The notes under the pieces: generated by a model
Seen by the model: only the letters and a program-made list of their open reading frames with translations
Told to the model about the DNA's origin: nothing
The model's database searches: none
Assembly: GCA_964579725.1 (NCBI GenBank)
Contig: CAZOHG010000026.1
Location: forward strand, 1 to 48,902
Reading direction: 5' to 3'
DNA: 48,902 nt
Source: CAZOHG01 sp964579725
GTDB taxonomy: Bacteria; Zhuqueibacterota; JdFR-76; BMS3Abin05
Translations under genes and position numbers: made by a program
Shown: in pieces, positions 25,305 to 34,969 of the stretch
Layout: each line of letters opens with the position of its first letter
Numbering within the stretch: the stretch's first letter is position 1

Positions 25305-27992
25305 ATGAAAAACCGTTTCTATCTCTTTTTATTCTTCGTGCTATTGCCTTTGCCGCTTTTTGCCGGAACTACCGGCAAAATCGTGGGAACCGTCAAAGAC
25401 GCCTCAAACGGACAGCCTCTTCCCGGTGTAAATATTTTGTTGGAAGGCACCCAAATGGGGGCAGCCACCGACACAAGAGGATATTTCAGTGTGATCAACG
25501 TCCCGCCCGGCCGGTACACATTGGTCGCTCGGATGATCGGCTACACCACCACTCGCATCACGGACGTGCGCGTACGCGTTGATCTAACCACCCATGTCCC
25601 CATTGAATTAAGTCCTACCGTCCTAAAACTCGGCAAAAGCGTGACAATAACGGCTGAACGCCCCATGATTCAAAAAGACATTACCTCGGCTCAATCCATT
25701 GTAGATGCCAAGGATATCGAACAAATGCCCGTCGAATCCGTCTCGCAAGTTTTGGAGCTTCAGGCAGGATTTGTCCGAAGTCCGGGCGGTGCCCTGCACG
25801 TCCGAGGCGGGCGTTCCGGAGAAGTAGCTTACATGGTAGACGGGGTTTCGATTACCGACCCCTACGGAGCCTCACCGGCAATTACCGTTGAAAAAAACGC
25901 CATTCAGGAACTTCAGGTAGTTAGCGGAACCTTCAATGCCGAATACGGGCAAGCCATGTCCGGAATTGTCAATATTGTGACAAAAGAAGGCAGCCGGAAA
26001 TTCAACGGAAGTCTTTCCTATTATTTAGGGGATTATCTGAGCAACCACAAAAAAACCTTTGCACACATCGATGCTGTAAATCCGCTTTCTATTCAGGACG
26101 GTGAATTTACGTTAAGCGGCCCTGTTCCGCTTTCGGGCAAGAAAATCACTTTTTATGCCTCTGGGCGCTATTTCAAAAACGAGGGTTATTTGTATGGCAT
26201 CCGCCGCTTTCTCCCGTCCGATTCCAGTTTTTTTGATTCACCCGACACCAGCAAGTGGCGGATTCAAGAAAGCGGGGACGGCGCGTGGGTACCGATGAAT
26301 CCTTTTACCAAATTTTCGGGTCAATTTAAACTGAGCTACCGAATTTCTCCTTCACTCAAATTAACGTACGTCGGCTTCGTAAACACCAATCGTTACCAAT
26401 CCTATTCTCACAAATTTAAGTTGGACCCCGACGGCAATCTGCACCGCTTTAGCGATCGCTTTACCAATATTTTGACGTTGAACCAAATGCTCACGCCCAA
26501 CACTTTTTATTCTTTCAAATATTCTAATTTCTCAAATAGTTACCGGCACTACGTGTACAAAAATCCCCTCGATTCACGGTACGTCAGTCCGGCGCGTTTT
26601 TACAGCTCCACCGGCTACCGATTTTACACCGGGGGGCAAAATATGAACCATTTTTATCGCAACACCCTGACCCACGTCTTTAAATTTGAACTAACCAGTC
26701 AAATAAACAAAGCCCACCAGGTGAAAACCGGTTTTGAATATCGATGGAATCGCTTGTATTACGAGGCTTTCCGGATTCGTTTGGATTGGCAAACGGGGTG
26801 GAAACCTCAAATTCCCGGGTTCGATTCACCTTCACACAACCGGTACGTACACCACCCGACCGAATTCGCCTATTTTGTCCAAGACAAAATTGAATTGCGG
26901 GACATGATCGTTAATTTGGGAATCCGCTACGAACGGTTTAATCCGAACGGACAGGTACTGGCGGACCCGCGCGACCCCAATATTAACCGTCCGTTGAAAC
27001 CGGAGCACCAGAACGACTCTTTGGAAAAGCGACGCAGCTACTGGTACAAGTCGGCAACCCCCAAAACACAAATTAGTCCAAGGATTGGTATTGCTTACCC
27101 GATTACAGATCAGGGCGTAATCCATTTTTCCTACGGTCATTTTCTTCAAATTCCGCCTTACGCCTATCTGTACTCCAACCCCGATTTTGAGGTGACCGGC
27201 GGGTTGAGCTCGCTGATTGGCAATGCCAACTTAGAACCCCAACGCACTGTAAGCTATGAAATCGGATTGCAACAACAACTCACCCAAAATATTGCCATTG
27301 ACGTCACGGGTTACTACAAAGATGTGCGAAATCTTCTCGGAACTCAAATTATTGAAACCTACGCGGGCGGTGACCGCTACGCCTTGTACGTTAATCGGGA
27401 TTACGGCAATATTCGAGGAATCACCCTAACGCTGCGGAAACGCTATTCAAACTACCTTTCGGGACAACTCGACTACACCTACGGCGTGGCCGAGGGAAAT
27501 GCCTCCGACCCGAATTCCGTTTTTTACGATGTGGCCAGCGGACGGGAACCGGAAAAACAATTGGTGTACCTGTCGTGGGATCAGACTCACACGCTTAACG
27601 GCTCCGTCACGTTGAGCGTCCCGCAAAAATGGGGGGTGAGCTTAATCGGCCAATATGGAAGCGGATTGCCGTACACACCCACCTACCAGGGACAGCGTAC
27701 CTCTTTTGAAAATAGCGAACGCAAACCCATGACCTTTAATGTGGATTTGCGGGCACACTACGATTTAAAAATTAAACAACTTCGAACCTCGCTTTTTTTG
27801 CTCGTTTACAATTTGTTTGATCGCAAAAACGAACTGTTGGTTTACACAGATACCGGTCGTGCAACGTACACGCTGGTTCCCCAGTACACGGGAGACTACG
27901 CTTTTCCAAACAGCTTGGCCGAATATTTAATTCGCCCCGATTATTTTTCGGCTCCGCGCGAAATTAAGACCGGTGTGGTGGTTTATTTTTGA
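25305..27992 (+). CDS. TonB-dependent receptor with carboxypeptidase-regulatory-like domain (module B)
   Basis: 895-residue paralogue of the module A receptor. The signal peptide (1-20, ending LFA) is followed by GTTGKIVGTVKD and a carboxypeptidase-regulatory-like domain with PLPGVNILLEG and GYFSVINVPPGRY (about 21-110). The plug has LHVRGGRSGEVAYMVDGV and FNAEYGQAMSGIVNIVTK. The barrel includes FSYGHFLQIPPYAYLYSNPDFEV, nearly the same as in A, and ends in Phe. ATG 25305 has GGAGG nine bases upstream; an in-frame ATG at 25287 precedes that SD and is rejected. First gene of module B. Substrate unknown; similarity to A suggests related ligands. Confidence 0.92.
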   Translation: MKNRFYLFLFFVLLPLPLFAGTTGKIVGTVKDASNGQPLPGVNILLEGTQMGAATDTRGYFSVINVPPGRYTLVARMIGYTTTRITDVRVRVDLTTHVPIELSPTVLKLGKSVTITAERPMIQKDITSAQSIVDAKDIEQMPVESVSQVLELQAGFVRSPGGALHVRGGRSGEVAYMVDGVSITDPYGASPAITVEKNAIQELQVVSGTFNAEYGQAMSGIVNIVTKEGSRKFNGSLSYYLGDYLSNHKKTFAHIDAVNPLSIQDGEFTLSGPVPLSGKKITFYASGRYFKNEGYLYGIRRFLPSDSSFFDSPDTSKWRIQESGDGAWVPMNPFTKFSGQFKLSYRISPSLKLTYVGFVNTNRYQSYSHKFKLDPDGNLHRFSDRFTNILTLNQMLTPNTFYSFKYSNFSNSYRHYVYKNPLDSRYVSPARFYSSTGYRFYTGGQNMNHFYRNTLTHVFKFELTSQINKAHQVKTGFEYRWNRLYYEAFRIRLDWQTGWKPQIPGFDSPSHNRYVHHPTEFAYFVQDKIELRDMIVNLGIRYERFNPNGQVLADPRDPNINRPLKPEHQNDSLEKRRSYWYKSATPKTQISPRIGIAYPITDQGVIHFSYGHFLQIPPYAYLYSNPDFEVTGGLSSLIGNANLEPQRTVSYEIGLQQQLTQNIAIDVTGYYKDVRNLLGTQIIETYAGGDRYALYVNRDYGNIRGITLTLRKRYSNYLSGQLDYTYGVAEGNASDPNSVFYDVASGREPEKQLVYLSWDQTHTLNGSVTLSVPQKWGVSLIGQYGSGLPYTPTYQGQRTSFENSERKPMTFNVDLRAHYDLKIKQLRTSLFLLVYNLFDRKNELLVYTDTGRATYTLVPQYTGDYAFPNSLAEYLIRPDYFSAPREIKTGVVVYF

Positions 27993-28339
27993 GTTTTCGG
28001 GGAGATTTTCCCCGACGACAGCTAAGTCCAAAATTCAATTTGGAACGGAGAAAGCAAGGCGATTAATTTTCACTTTTCTCGGTTCGTTAAAATAGGTGCA
28101 GTTGAGTGAGTCGGGAAAACATTCCCCTGTGGTCCCTCTTTAAGGGGAACGGTATTTCGGGACATCGTCATCCGCGTCCGCAGGACTCAGAATAGGTTCG
28201 GGCGCACCCGTTCGCTGGAGGGCAGAAGGCGGCGAAGATGGGATCACGTTACATTGAAATTGGAGCACAAAATTCAGGTCAATTTCCCCAAAAAGGGATT
28301 TCCTTTTTTAAAGTTCTAAAAATAAATGGAGGTTTTTCT
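27993..28339 (+). other. 347-base spacer between module B receptor and cargo, with a stop-proximal hairpin
   Basis: Four bases after the receptor stop there is a stem TCGGGGA/TCCCCGA (27997-28003, 28009-28015) with a five-base loop and no T run. It looks like an mRNA-processing or attenuation hairpin rather than a full terminator. I see no promoter close to consensus and no gene in the rest. An in-frame upstream extension of the cargo ORF from 28238 lacks an SD. Confidence 0.45.
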
Positions 28340-31300
28340 GTGAAATCGAATGTACTACGTTTTTCAGTTCTCTTTCTTTTTGCCTTTCTGACCAGTCCAA
28401 TCTTTGTTTCGGCGGCAGGCACAGGGAAACAATCCCTTAAAAAGCCTGCAGGGCGAGAAGACCAGAAAATCGGGCACCACGATGCCAATAAAATCTACAC
28501 GATTTTCTACAATTGGGGCGGCATCGGCGATTGGACGGGCGGCCGGCGTGTGGAATCGGGCGTTTACCCCAAGGGTTCCGGCCACAGTTATTTTGCCGAA
28601 TTTACTCCCGTTATTGGGGCGGAGGTCACAGATTCTAAAGGTGCGGTTCGCCACATTTTTAGCGACGGCCTGCCTGATTTCGGTCATGCGGATGTTTCAC
28701 CCGAAGGCAAACGCTGGCAATTCGAACCGGTTGCGGGGTACGCAAACCCGAATCAGGATCACATTGCCATGAGTGACGATTCCATTTCCTGGCCCTCTCA
28801 TTGGCCTAACCGCGACCACACCTGGGACGGCCACTGGAACGGTCAATACGGGAAATACGCCCGTGCCGACCAGGAATCCTACTATCTCATGGACGATTAC
28901 CCCAATGACGAATTCCAATTTTATCCTGACCCGAGTGATTCTTCTAAACGCGGTTTGGGCCTGGTAGTCGAGGTGCGGGGTTACCAATGGGTTCAAGTTG
29001 CGGCTGAAGATATTATTATCTGGACGTACTGGATCACGAATGAAGGCAAAACCAATTACCAAAAAATGATTTTCGGTATGTATGGCGATGCCGACGTTGG
29101 CGACGATGGGGACCAACGAGATGATGATTCCTGGTTTGACAAAAAAAATGACATCGTTTACCAGTGGGATCACGACAACAAAGGCGCCTGGGGCGGCCCA
29201 ACAGCTTATTTCGGCTGGAAATTCCTGGAGTCGCCGGGCAATCCCTACGACGGCATTGACAACGACGACGACGGGATGATTGACGAAAGCCAATGGGACG
29301 GCATCGACAACGACGGGGATTGGAATCCGGCCACCGACGATGTGGGGACGGACGGCATCGGGCCTGCCGATCCGGGCTACACCGGACCCGATCCCGACGG
29401 GACTGAGGGCAACGGGCAACCGGATGACGGTGAGCCCAATTTCGAATACACGGACAACGATGAATCGGACCAGATTGGCCTGACCAGTTTTGCCGCCGCC
29501 ACCTGGCCCAATATCGATCTGAAAGATGATGAAAAAGTCTGGTTGCAGACAAAACCGGGGTCTTTTGAAGTGCCCCAGCAAAAAACCGATATTACCTTCT
29601 TGTACGGCTCAGGCTATTTTCCTCTGGATGTGGGACAACGGCGTAAATTTGCCGTCGCCATGCTTTTCGGCGAAGATTTGGATGATATCTTACGCAATGC
29701 CGTTACCATGCAGAATATTTACAACGCCGACTACAATTTTGCCAAACCGCCGCTCAAGCCGCATGTGACCGCCGTGGCCGGCGATCATAGAGTGACCTTG
29801 TACTGGGACAAATGGGCGGAACAATCGAGAGACCCCATTTACGGGTACGATTTTGAGGGCTACACCATTTACAGAAGCACCGACCCCGCTTTTCTCGAAA
29901 GCTGGATTATTACCGATGCCTATGGCAACAAAACCTTCAACAAACCGATTGCGCAATTCGACAAAATCGACGGGCTCGTGGGCCCCCATCCCATTGGGTA
30001 CAACGGGCTGCAATTTAACATGGGCAGTGACACCGGTCTGCGCTATTCCTGGACAGATACTACTGTAGAAAACGGACAAACTTATTACTACGCCGTCTGC
30101 TCCTACGATCAGGGCTACGACAAGGATTTTTACGCACGCGGGATCAGCCCCATTCAGAATCTTCAGCCCATTAATCCCTCCGAATGTAGCAAACGAATTA
30201 CGGTCAATGCCATTGGCGTCGTGACGGGAACAGATGTAAACACCGTCGTCGTGACGCCGGAAGCCCCTGCTGCAGGTTACGTAGCGCCCGAGGATTTTGA
30301 ATTAGAAAACAACCAAATGGTTCACAGCCAGGGATTCGCCACCGGCTCGGTAGCCGCCCAAATAATCGATCCCACCAAATTGCAGGACAAATGGGAATAT
30401 GAAATCAGTTTTGACGACACCACCAAGCTGCCGAAGGGCGGGCACAAATCCTATTCGGTTTTGAATAAACACCCCCAAATCGAATCCTTTACCGCCGATT
30501 CCAATTGGGTGAACCTCAAGCACCGGCATCTTCAGAAAGGGAGCGTTCGGATTACCGACACCGGTGGGAACACCCAATTTTCGGAAGGTACGGATTTTGA
30601 AGTAAATTACACCGCTGGACTCGTTCGAATTCTTCCCGCAAGCACCCACATGAATTTGGGGGATGTTTACCAAATTCGCTACTGCTATTTTCCGCTTTTT
30701 CAATCTACCTATTTTAGCGGCGAAAAATTCAATCCCTTCTTTGACGGTTTGCAGGTTGTGGTGCACGACAATCCCCTTCGCCTGGACACCCAAAACAGCA
30801 CCTGGATTGAGGGAAAATGCAATTACAAGGCGATGGTTAAGATTTTTAAGGGGAGCAAAAACTACCCCTACGATTACGAAATCCGTTTTCAGGGGCCTGA
30901 AGGTACGGCCACGCGGGAAGATGCCCGCAAAAACGGGATCACGGCACCGTTCGAGGTATGGAATGTGGTCACAAATTCCGAAGTCCGTTTTGTCATTTTG
31001 GATTTGGACAAAAACAAGCGATGGTCGCCAGGCGACGACATCGTATTTTTAAAGGGAACAAAGGGCATGACCACCACGTATTCGGTCAGATTCAATAAAC
31101 CCGATTCGGTCAAAATTGATTCCACTTTTGACCACCTGCAAAGCATTTCAATTGACACGGTTTTAAACGGCAAAGACACCACATTAGTCGTTACGGATTC
31201 GGTTTTTACCTACGACACGACTCGAATCGCTGTGTACCCGCCAGACAAAGGCGATGTTTTTTTGGTGCACACTCTAAAGCCTTTTACAAGCCAGGATCGG

Positions 31301-31669
31301 TACACCTTCACCGTGGTGGCGCCGCATATCGATGCCACAAAGGCTTCCCAGGAGCTTAAAAACATTGCCGTCGTACCCAATCCCTACGTGGTGACGGCTT
31401 CCTGGGAACCCCAAAATTTTTACAAATCCGGCCGCGGGCAACGCAAGGTGGAATTCATTCATTTGCCGCCAAAGTGTACCATTAAAATTTTTACCATGCG
31501 CGGCTATTTGGTCAAAACCCTGGTTCACGACAGCCCGATTTTTGACGGGTCGGAGGCCTGGGATTTGACCACGAAGGACGGCCTGGACGTTGCCTACGGG
31601 ATTTACATCTACCACGTGGACGCAGGAAAATTGGGCGAAAAAATCGGGAAATTGGCACTAATTAAATAG
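28340..31669 (+). CDS. Large secreted multidomain protein with T9SS-like C-terminal domain (module B cargo)
   Basis: 1109 residues starting at GTG 28340, with GGAGG seven bases upstream. Signal peptide 1-25, ending VSA. Same plan as the module A cargo: KIGHHDANKIYTIFYNWG near the N-terminus, an Asp-rich calcium-loop-like insert (DGIDNDDDGMIDES, DGIDNDGDWNP) ending DESDQIGLTSFAA, FLYGSGYFPLDVG, then an FN3-like domain (GDHRVTLYWDKW...GYTIYRS). A longer beta-rich region follows, and the C-terminus has VVPNPYVV, FIHLPPKCTIKIFT and GIYIYHVD, ending ALIK. The A and B cargos are clear paralogues. No catalytic domain is recognised. Lies between its receptor and its PorV. Confidence 0.8.
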   Translation: MKSNVLRFSVLFLFAFLTSPIFVSAAGTGKQSLKKPAGREDQKIGHHDANKIYTIFYNWGGIGDWTGGRRVESGVYPKGSGHSYFAEFTPVIGAEVTDSKGAVRHIFSDGLPDFGHADVSPEGKRWQFEPVAGYANPNQDHIAMSDDSISWPSHWPNRDHTWDGHWNGQYGKYARADQESYYLMDDYPNDEFQFYPDPSDSSKRGLGLVVEVRGYQWVQVAAEDIIIWTYWITNEGKTNYQKMIFGMYGDADVGDDGDQRDDDSWFDKKNDIVYQWDHDNKGAWGGPTAYFGWKFLESPGNPYDGIDNDDDGMIDESQWDGIDNDGDWNPATDDVGTDGIGPADPGYTGPDPDGTEGNGQPDDGEPNFEYTDNDESDQIGLTSFAAATWPNIDLKDDEKVWLQTKPGSFEVPQQKTDITFLYGSGYFPLDVGQRRKFAVAMLFGEDLDDILRNAVTMQNIYNADYNFAKPPLKPHVTAVAGDHRVTLYWDKWAEQSRDPIYGYDFEGYTIYRSTDPAFLESWIITDAYGNKTFNKPIAQFDKIDGLVGPHPIGYNGLQFNMGSDTGLRYSWTDTTVENGQTYYYAVCSYDQGYDKDFYARGISPIQNLQPINPSECSKRITVNAIGVVTGTDVNTVVVTPEAPAAGYVAPEDFELENNQMVHSQGFATGSVAAQIIDPTKLQDKWEYEISFDDTTKLPKGGHKSYSVLNKHPQIESFTADSNWVNLKHRHLQKGSVRITDTGGNTQFSEGTDFEVNYTAGLVRILPASTHMNLGDVYQIRYCYFPLFQSTYFSGEKFNPFFDGLQVVVHDNPLRLDTQNSTWIEGKCNYKAMVKIFKGSKNYPYDYEIRFQGPEGTATREDARKNGITAPFEVWNVVTNSEVRFVILDLDKNKRWSPGDDIVFLKGTKGMTTTYSVRFNKPDSVKIDSTFDHLQSISIDTVLNGKDTTLVVTDSVFTYDTTRIAVYPPDKGDVFLVHTLKPFTSQDRYTFTVVAPHIDATKASQELKNIAVVPNPYVVTASWEPQNFYKSGRGQRKVEFIHLPPKCTIKIFTMRGYLVKTLVHDSPIFDGSEAWDLTTKDGLDVAYGIYIYHVDAGKLGEKIGKLALIK

Positions 31670-31794
31670 AATTCGATAAGATTTGACGAAAATCTCGAGA
31701 CAAAAGAAACTGTCAGGTGCGTTCGTAATCCTTTTGTCCCGCGTAAAAAGATAAACAGAACCGTTTTTTCACTGTTAGGGCGGAGGTATTTTTT

Positions 31795-32820
31795 ATGAAA
31801 CGTCTTCATTTTTTTCTTATTTTGCTCTTGTTTTTTCCCCACAACGGGCACAGCCAATTTGTGCGCAATGTGTCCAAAGTGGGAACGACCGCCGCTTCTT
31901 TCCTGGAAATTGAGGCCGGCGCTCGTGCCCTGGGAATGGGAAGCGCCTTTGTGGGCTTGTCCGACGACATTACCGCGCTGTACTGGAATCCCGCCGGAAT
32001 CGCGCGGCTCAATTCCGGGGCCGCCATCTTCGACCATTCCAATTGGCTCGCAGGCGTAACATACGATTACACCGCGGTGGTTATGCCCATGGGGGGAGTA
32101 GGTGCCATCGGGCTAAGCCTGACGGCCCTGAATATGGGAGAAATGAACGTCCGTACCGTTTTTTACCCCGAAGGCACGGGCGAGCGGTTTGACGCTTCCG
32201 ATTTTGCCCTGGGGCTCAGCTACGCCCGAAATCTCACCGACCGGTTTTCCATCGGCTTCTCCAGCAAATACATTCACCAAAAAATCTGGCACATGAATGC
32301 TTCGTCCATCGCCTTTGACATCGGAACGCTCTTTACCACCCAGTTTCACGGCATGAAATTGGGCATGAGCATCACAAACTTCGGCCCCAAAATGCGGTTG
32401 GAGGGCAAAGACACTCAGGTGAAGCACGACATCGCCCCAAACAAATACGGTAACGACAGCAAAATTAACGCCCATTTGGACACAGACAAGTGGTCTCTGC
32501 CCCTGCTCTTTCGGGTCGGCGTTTCACTGGATGTTTTCAAATCGTCCGCGCAATCCCTGACCCTCGCCCTGGATGCCAACCACCCCAACGACAACACCGA
32601 ATATGTGAACGCTGGATTCGAATACGGGCTCTGGGGGAAATTTTTTCTGCGCGCGGGCTACCCCGCCCTTTTTCTCAAAGATTCCGAGCAGGGAGTTTCA
32701 GCGGGTGCCGGTTTGAACACCCTTCTTTTTCGGAATTTCCGCCTGCGCCTGGACTACGCCTACGCCAATTTCGGTGTTCTGACCGATGTCCAACGCTTTT
32801 CCGTCTCCGTTCTCTTTTAA
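31795..32820 (+). CDS. PorV/PorQ-family outer-membrane protein (module B)
   Basis: 341-residue PorV-family barrel. Signal peptide of about 20 residues (ending GHS), then VGTTAASFLEIEAGARALGMGSAF, DDITALYWNPAGIA and NWLAGVTYDY, then barrel strands and a C-terminal Phe (SVSVLF). It is closest in sequence to the module A copy: both share VRTV..PEGTGE.F.ASD.ALG and the L(D/T)DRFS(F/I)G pattern. ATG with GGAGG eight bases upstream. Last gene of module B, 125 bases after the cargo and followed by a terminator. Confidence 0.85.
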   Translation: MKRLHFFLILLLFFPHNGHSQFVRNVSKVGTTAASFLEIEAGARALGMGSAFVGLSDDITALYWNPAGIARLNSGAAIFDHSNWLAGVTYDYTAVVMPMGGVGAIGLSLTALNMGEMNVRTVFYPEGTGERFDASDFALGLSYARNLTDRFSIGFSSKYIHQKIWHMNASSIAFDIGTLFTTQFHGMKLGMSITNFGPKMRLEGKDTQVKHDIAPNKYGNDSKINAHLDTDKWSLPLLFRVGVSLDVFKSSAQSLTLALDANHPNDNTEYVNAGFEYGLWGKFFLRAGYPALFLKDSEQGVSAGAGLNTLLFRNFRLRLDYAYANFGVLTDVQRFSVSVLF

Positions 32821-32841
32821 ATTTGAATCTTTTCCAAAGGG

Positions 32842-32871
32842 AAAAGCCCGTCCTGCTACAGACGGGCTTTT
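32842..32871 (+). terminator. Terminator after module B
   Basis: 11-bp inverted repeat AAAAGCCCGTC/GACGGGCTTTT with an eight-base loop, 21 bases after the PorV-family stop, ending in TTTTCTCCT. Confidence 0.9.
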
Positions 32872-32900
32872 CTCCTAAGAGGCTTTTCCCGATTTTCCCC

Positions 32901-32929
32901 TTGCATTTTCAATCTGTTTGCACTACAAT
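32901..32929 (+). promoter_or_regulatory. Promoter of the DJ-1/PfpI gene
   Basis: TTGCAT (32901-32906), 17 bases, TACAAT (32924-32929); four of six and five of six matches. It sits between the module B terminator and the ATG at 32983, giving a short leader of about 48 bases. Confidence 0.7.
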
Positions 32930-32982
32930 AAAACTGTCAAACCCCACAGCCTTTTCTCACTAAAATGAAGGAGGAGTTCGCT

Positions 32983-33570
32983 ATGGCAGCCAAAAAAATT
33001 CTAATGCTGGTCGGCGATTTCGTCGAGGATTACGAAGCAATGGTTCCTTTTCAGATGTTGACCATGGTTGGTCACACGGTCGATTCGGTTTGCCCGGATA
33101 AAAAGGCGGGCGAAACCGTGAAAACCGCCATTCACGATTTTGAGGGAGATCAGACCTACAGCGAAAAACGGGGGCACAATTTTGCCATTACAAAAGATTT
33201 TGACGCCGTAAAGGCAGAAGAATACGATGCGCTGGTCATTCCCGGCGGCCGTGCGCCCGAGTACATCCGTTTAAATGACCGTGTTATCCAAATAGTGAAA
33301 CATTTCGTCGATGCCCAAAAGCCCATTGCCGTTATTTGCCACGGTCCGCAGGTACTGGCGGCAGCCGGTGGAGTCAAAGGCCGAAAAATGACCTCCTACC
33401 CGGCCGTCAGCCCCGATCTGGTCAATGCGGGAGCCACCTGGCTGCCTGTTAACGAAACGTTTAGCAATGCCGAAGTCGACGGGAACCTGGTTTCTGCACC
33501 TGCCTGGCCGGCTCACCCGGAGTGGATGCGTAAATTTTTACAGGTTTTGGGAAGTAAAATCGAGGCGTAA
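32983..33570 (+). CDS. DJ-1/PfpI family protein
   Basis: 195-residue class I glutamine-amidotransferase-like protein (DJ-1/PfpI/YhbO type, with glyoxalase III, deglycase or protease activities reported in the family). The nucleophile-elbow Cys is in AVICHGPQVLAAA near residue 120, with the His directly after it. The acidic residue typical of the family is in MLVGDFVEDYEAMVPF near 18, and VIPGGRAPEYIRL forms the conserved loop. ATG 32983 has GGAGGAG six bases upstream; an ATG at 32965 lies before that SD. A monocistronic unit, perhaps stress-related; exact activity cannot be told from sequence. Confidence 0.88.
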   Translation: MAAKKILMLVGDFVEDYEAMVPFQMLTMVGHTVDSVCPDKKAGETVKTAIHDFEGDQTYSEKRGHNFAITKDFDAVKAEEYDALVIPGGRAPEYIRLNDRVIQIVKHFVDAQKPIAVICHGPQVLAAAGGVKGRKMTSYPAVSPDLVNAGATWLPVNETFSNAEVDGNLVSAPAWPAHPEWMRKFLQVLGSKIEA

Positions 33571-33758
33571 AAAGCAACCGACGGGACACGGAGTGGAATT
33601 GCTTCGTGTCTCGTCTCCAAAATAAAACGCGTACTTCGCCGAGGGGGCTCATTTTTCGATTCAACCCTTGCGACAGGAAATAAGAGGCGGCCGATTTTTT
33701 CGGCCAAAACCGAACGGCCTCCGGCAAAATTCCAAACGCTCTGCTTGTCTGTTTTCCC

Positions 33759-34667
33759 TCAGGCGGAGGGGAGCACCCCATTGTCCACCAAAATTCGGTA
33801 AATTCGCTCTTTTTCCTTTTCGGGAATCTGGTGAATGGGAGCGGTCACACGCCCGTTACCGATTCCCATAAATTGCAGTGCGGTTTTAATCCCGCTTAAA
33901 AAAGAGCCGCAATTGTAAATTTCCCAAATATCGTCAATTTTCTTCTGAAGTTGAAAGGCTTTGCGCGGCTCTCCATTTTGAATCTGCCGGTACAAATCCA
34001 CACAAAGGCCCGGGATCAGGTTTGAAATCCCGTCCAGAGCACCGTCTGCCCCTGAAAGAATGCCAGCCGTCCAAAAATGGGATTTTCCGATAAAGATTTT
34101 AAAATCGGGTCGTCTTTTTTTCAGACGAATCAATTGCAAAAGGAATAAGTAATCGACCGAGCTGTCCTTAATTCCGATGATATTGTCCACTTCCATTAAG
34201 GCGGCCACGGTTTCAATGTGCACCAAAGTTTTGGTCATGGACGGAATATTGTAAATCATCAGCGGAATCTCTGCTTCACGTGCCACTGCTCGATAAAAAT
34301 CAATCAGTTCATTCTGATTGTTTGCCGGATAATAAAAAGGCGGATGCAGCACGGCTACGTCAGCCCCTTTCTCTTCCACCTGTTTGAGATTGTAAATTGT
34401 TCGCCGCGTGGAGGTGTCGCTCACACCGGAGAAAATAAGCACGCCCTTCCGACGGTTTCGCACCGCCACGTCAAGGGCACGATTGCGCTCGGAATTCTCC
34501 AAAGCGATTCCCTCTCCGGTGGTGCTGTTGACAAAAACACCCTGAACTCCGGCGCTTTGAACGTGTTTTAGTAGTTTTTCCAACGCCTTTTCGTCCACTT
34601 TTTCGTCTTCAGTAATTGGCGTCACCAACGGGACCACCACCCCTTTAACGGAATCCAAGTCAATCAT
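33759..34667 (-). CDS. Dihydrodipicolinate synthase (DapA) family aldolase/lyase
   Basis: 302-residue class I aldolase of the DapA/NanA/KDG-aldolase family, a TIM barrel. The substrate carboxylate loop is NSTTGEG near residue 47. The catalytic Tyr is in MIYNIPS near 138 and the Schiff-base Lys in GIKDSS near 166. Length is normal. It stands alone, not among lysine-biosynthesis genes, so it may act on sugar acids or hydroxyproline-type substrates instead of being true DapA. It converges with the PfpI gene; no strong terminator is seen between them (a GGCCGA/TCGGCC hairpin at about 33689-33705 is a weak candidate). Confidence 0.85.
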   Translation of the reverse strand: MIDLDSVKGVVVPLVTPITEDEKVDEKALEKLLKHVQSAGVQGVFVNSTTGEGIALENSERNRALDVAVRNRRKGVLIFSGVSDTSTRRTIYNLKQVEEKGADVAVLHPPFYYPANNQNELIDFYRAVAREAEIPLMIYNIPSMTKTLVHIETVAALMEVDNIIGIKDSSVDYLFLLQLIRLKKRRPDFKIFIGKSHFWTAGILSGADGALDGISNLIPGLCVDLYRQIQNGEPRKAFQLQKKIDDIWEIYNCGSFLSGIKTALQFMGIGNGRVTAPIHQIPEKEKERIYRILVDNGVLPSA

Positions 34668-34969
34668 TGTGTACTCTCTTTCTCAATCTGTTTTCATTCA
34701 ACGGTAAGACTTCCCTCCTGTCAAAAACGTAAGTTTGAATTTAAGCAAACCTTTGCGTCAAATCAAATATTTTTTTGCCAAAAACGGTTTTTTCAACTCG
34801 ATTGAGTAAGTTAAAACGGCAAGCGGTACACAATTCGCCCCACGAAAGCCCCTAATTCTTAGGAAACTCACCCCTCCTCCAAAACGGCTTGTGCCAGCCA
34901 AAATGAACAAACCTACTGCCGCGGTTTCTCACGGTCTTTGAATCCCCCCAAAAGCAGTTGCGCCTCGAA
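34668..34969. other. Intergenic region between aldolase and CPBP protease genes
   Basis: No gene. Read on the - strand it contains a small GGCT/AGCC hairpin followed by GTTTTGG near 34884-34898, which could be a weak terminator for the CPBP gene. An A/T-rich stretch near 34760-34790 could hold the aldolase promoter, but I find no convincing -35/-10 pair. Confidence 0.4.

Noticed and set aside
28697..29581. 294-codon - frame opposite the module B cargo
   Set aside because: Antisense shadow of the Asp-rich region, whose GAY-codon bias removes stops on the other strand. No SD or family similarity.
33683..33720. GGCCGA/TCGGCC repeat between the PfpI and aldolase genes as a terminator
   Set aside because: The T run is in the loop, not after the stem, and the stem is only six bases; too weak to call.
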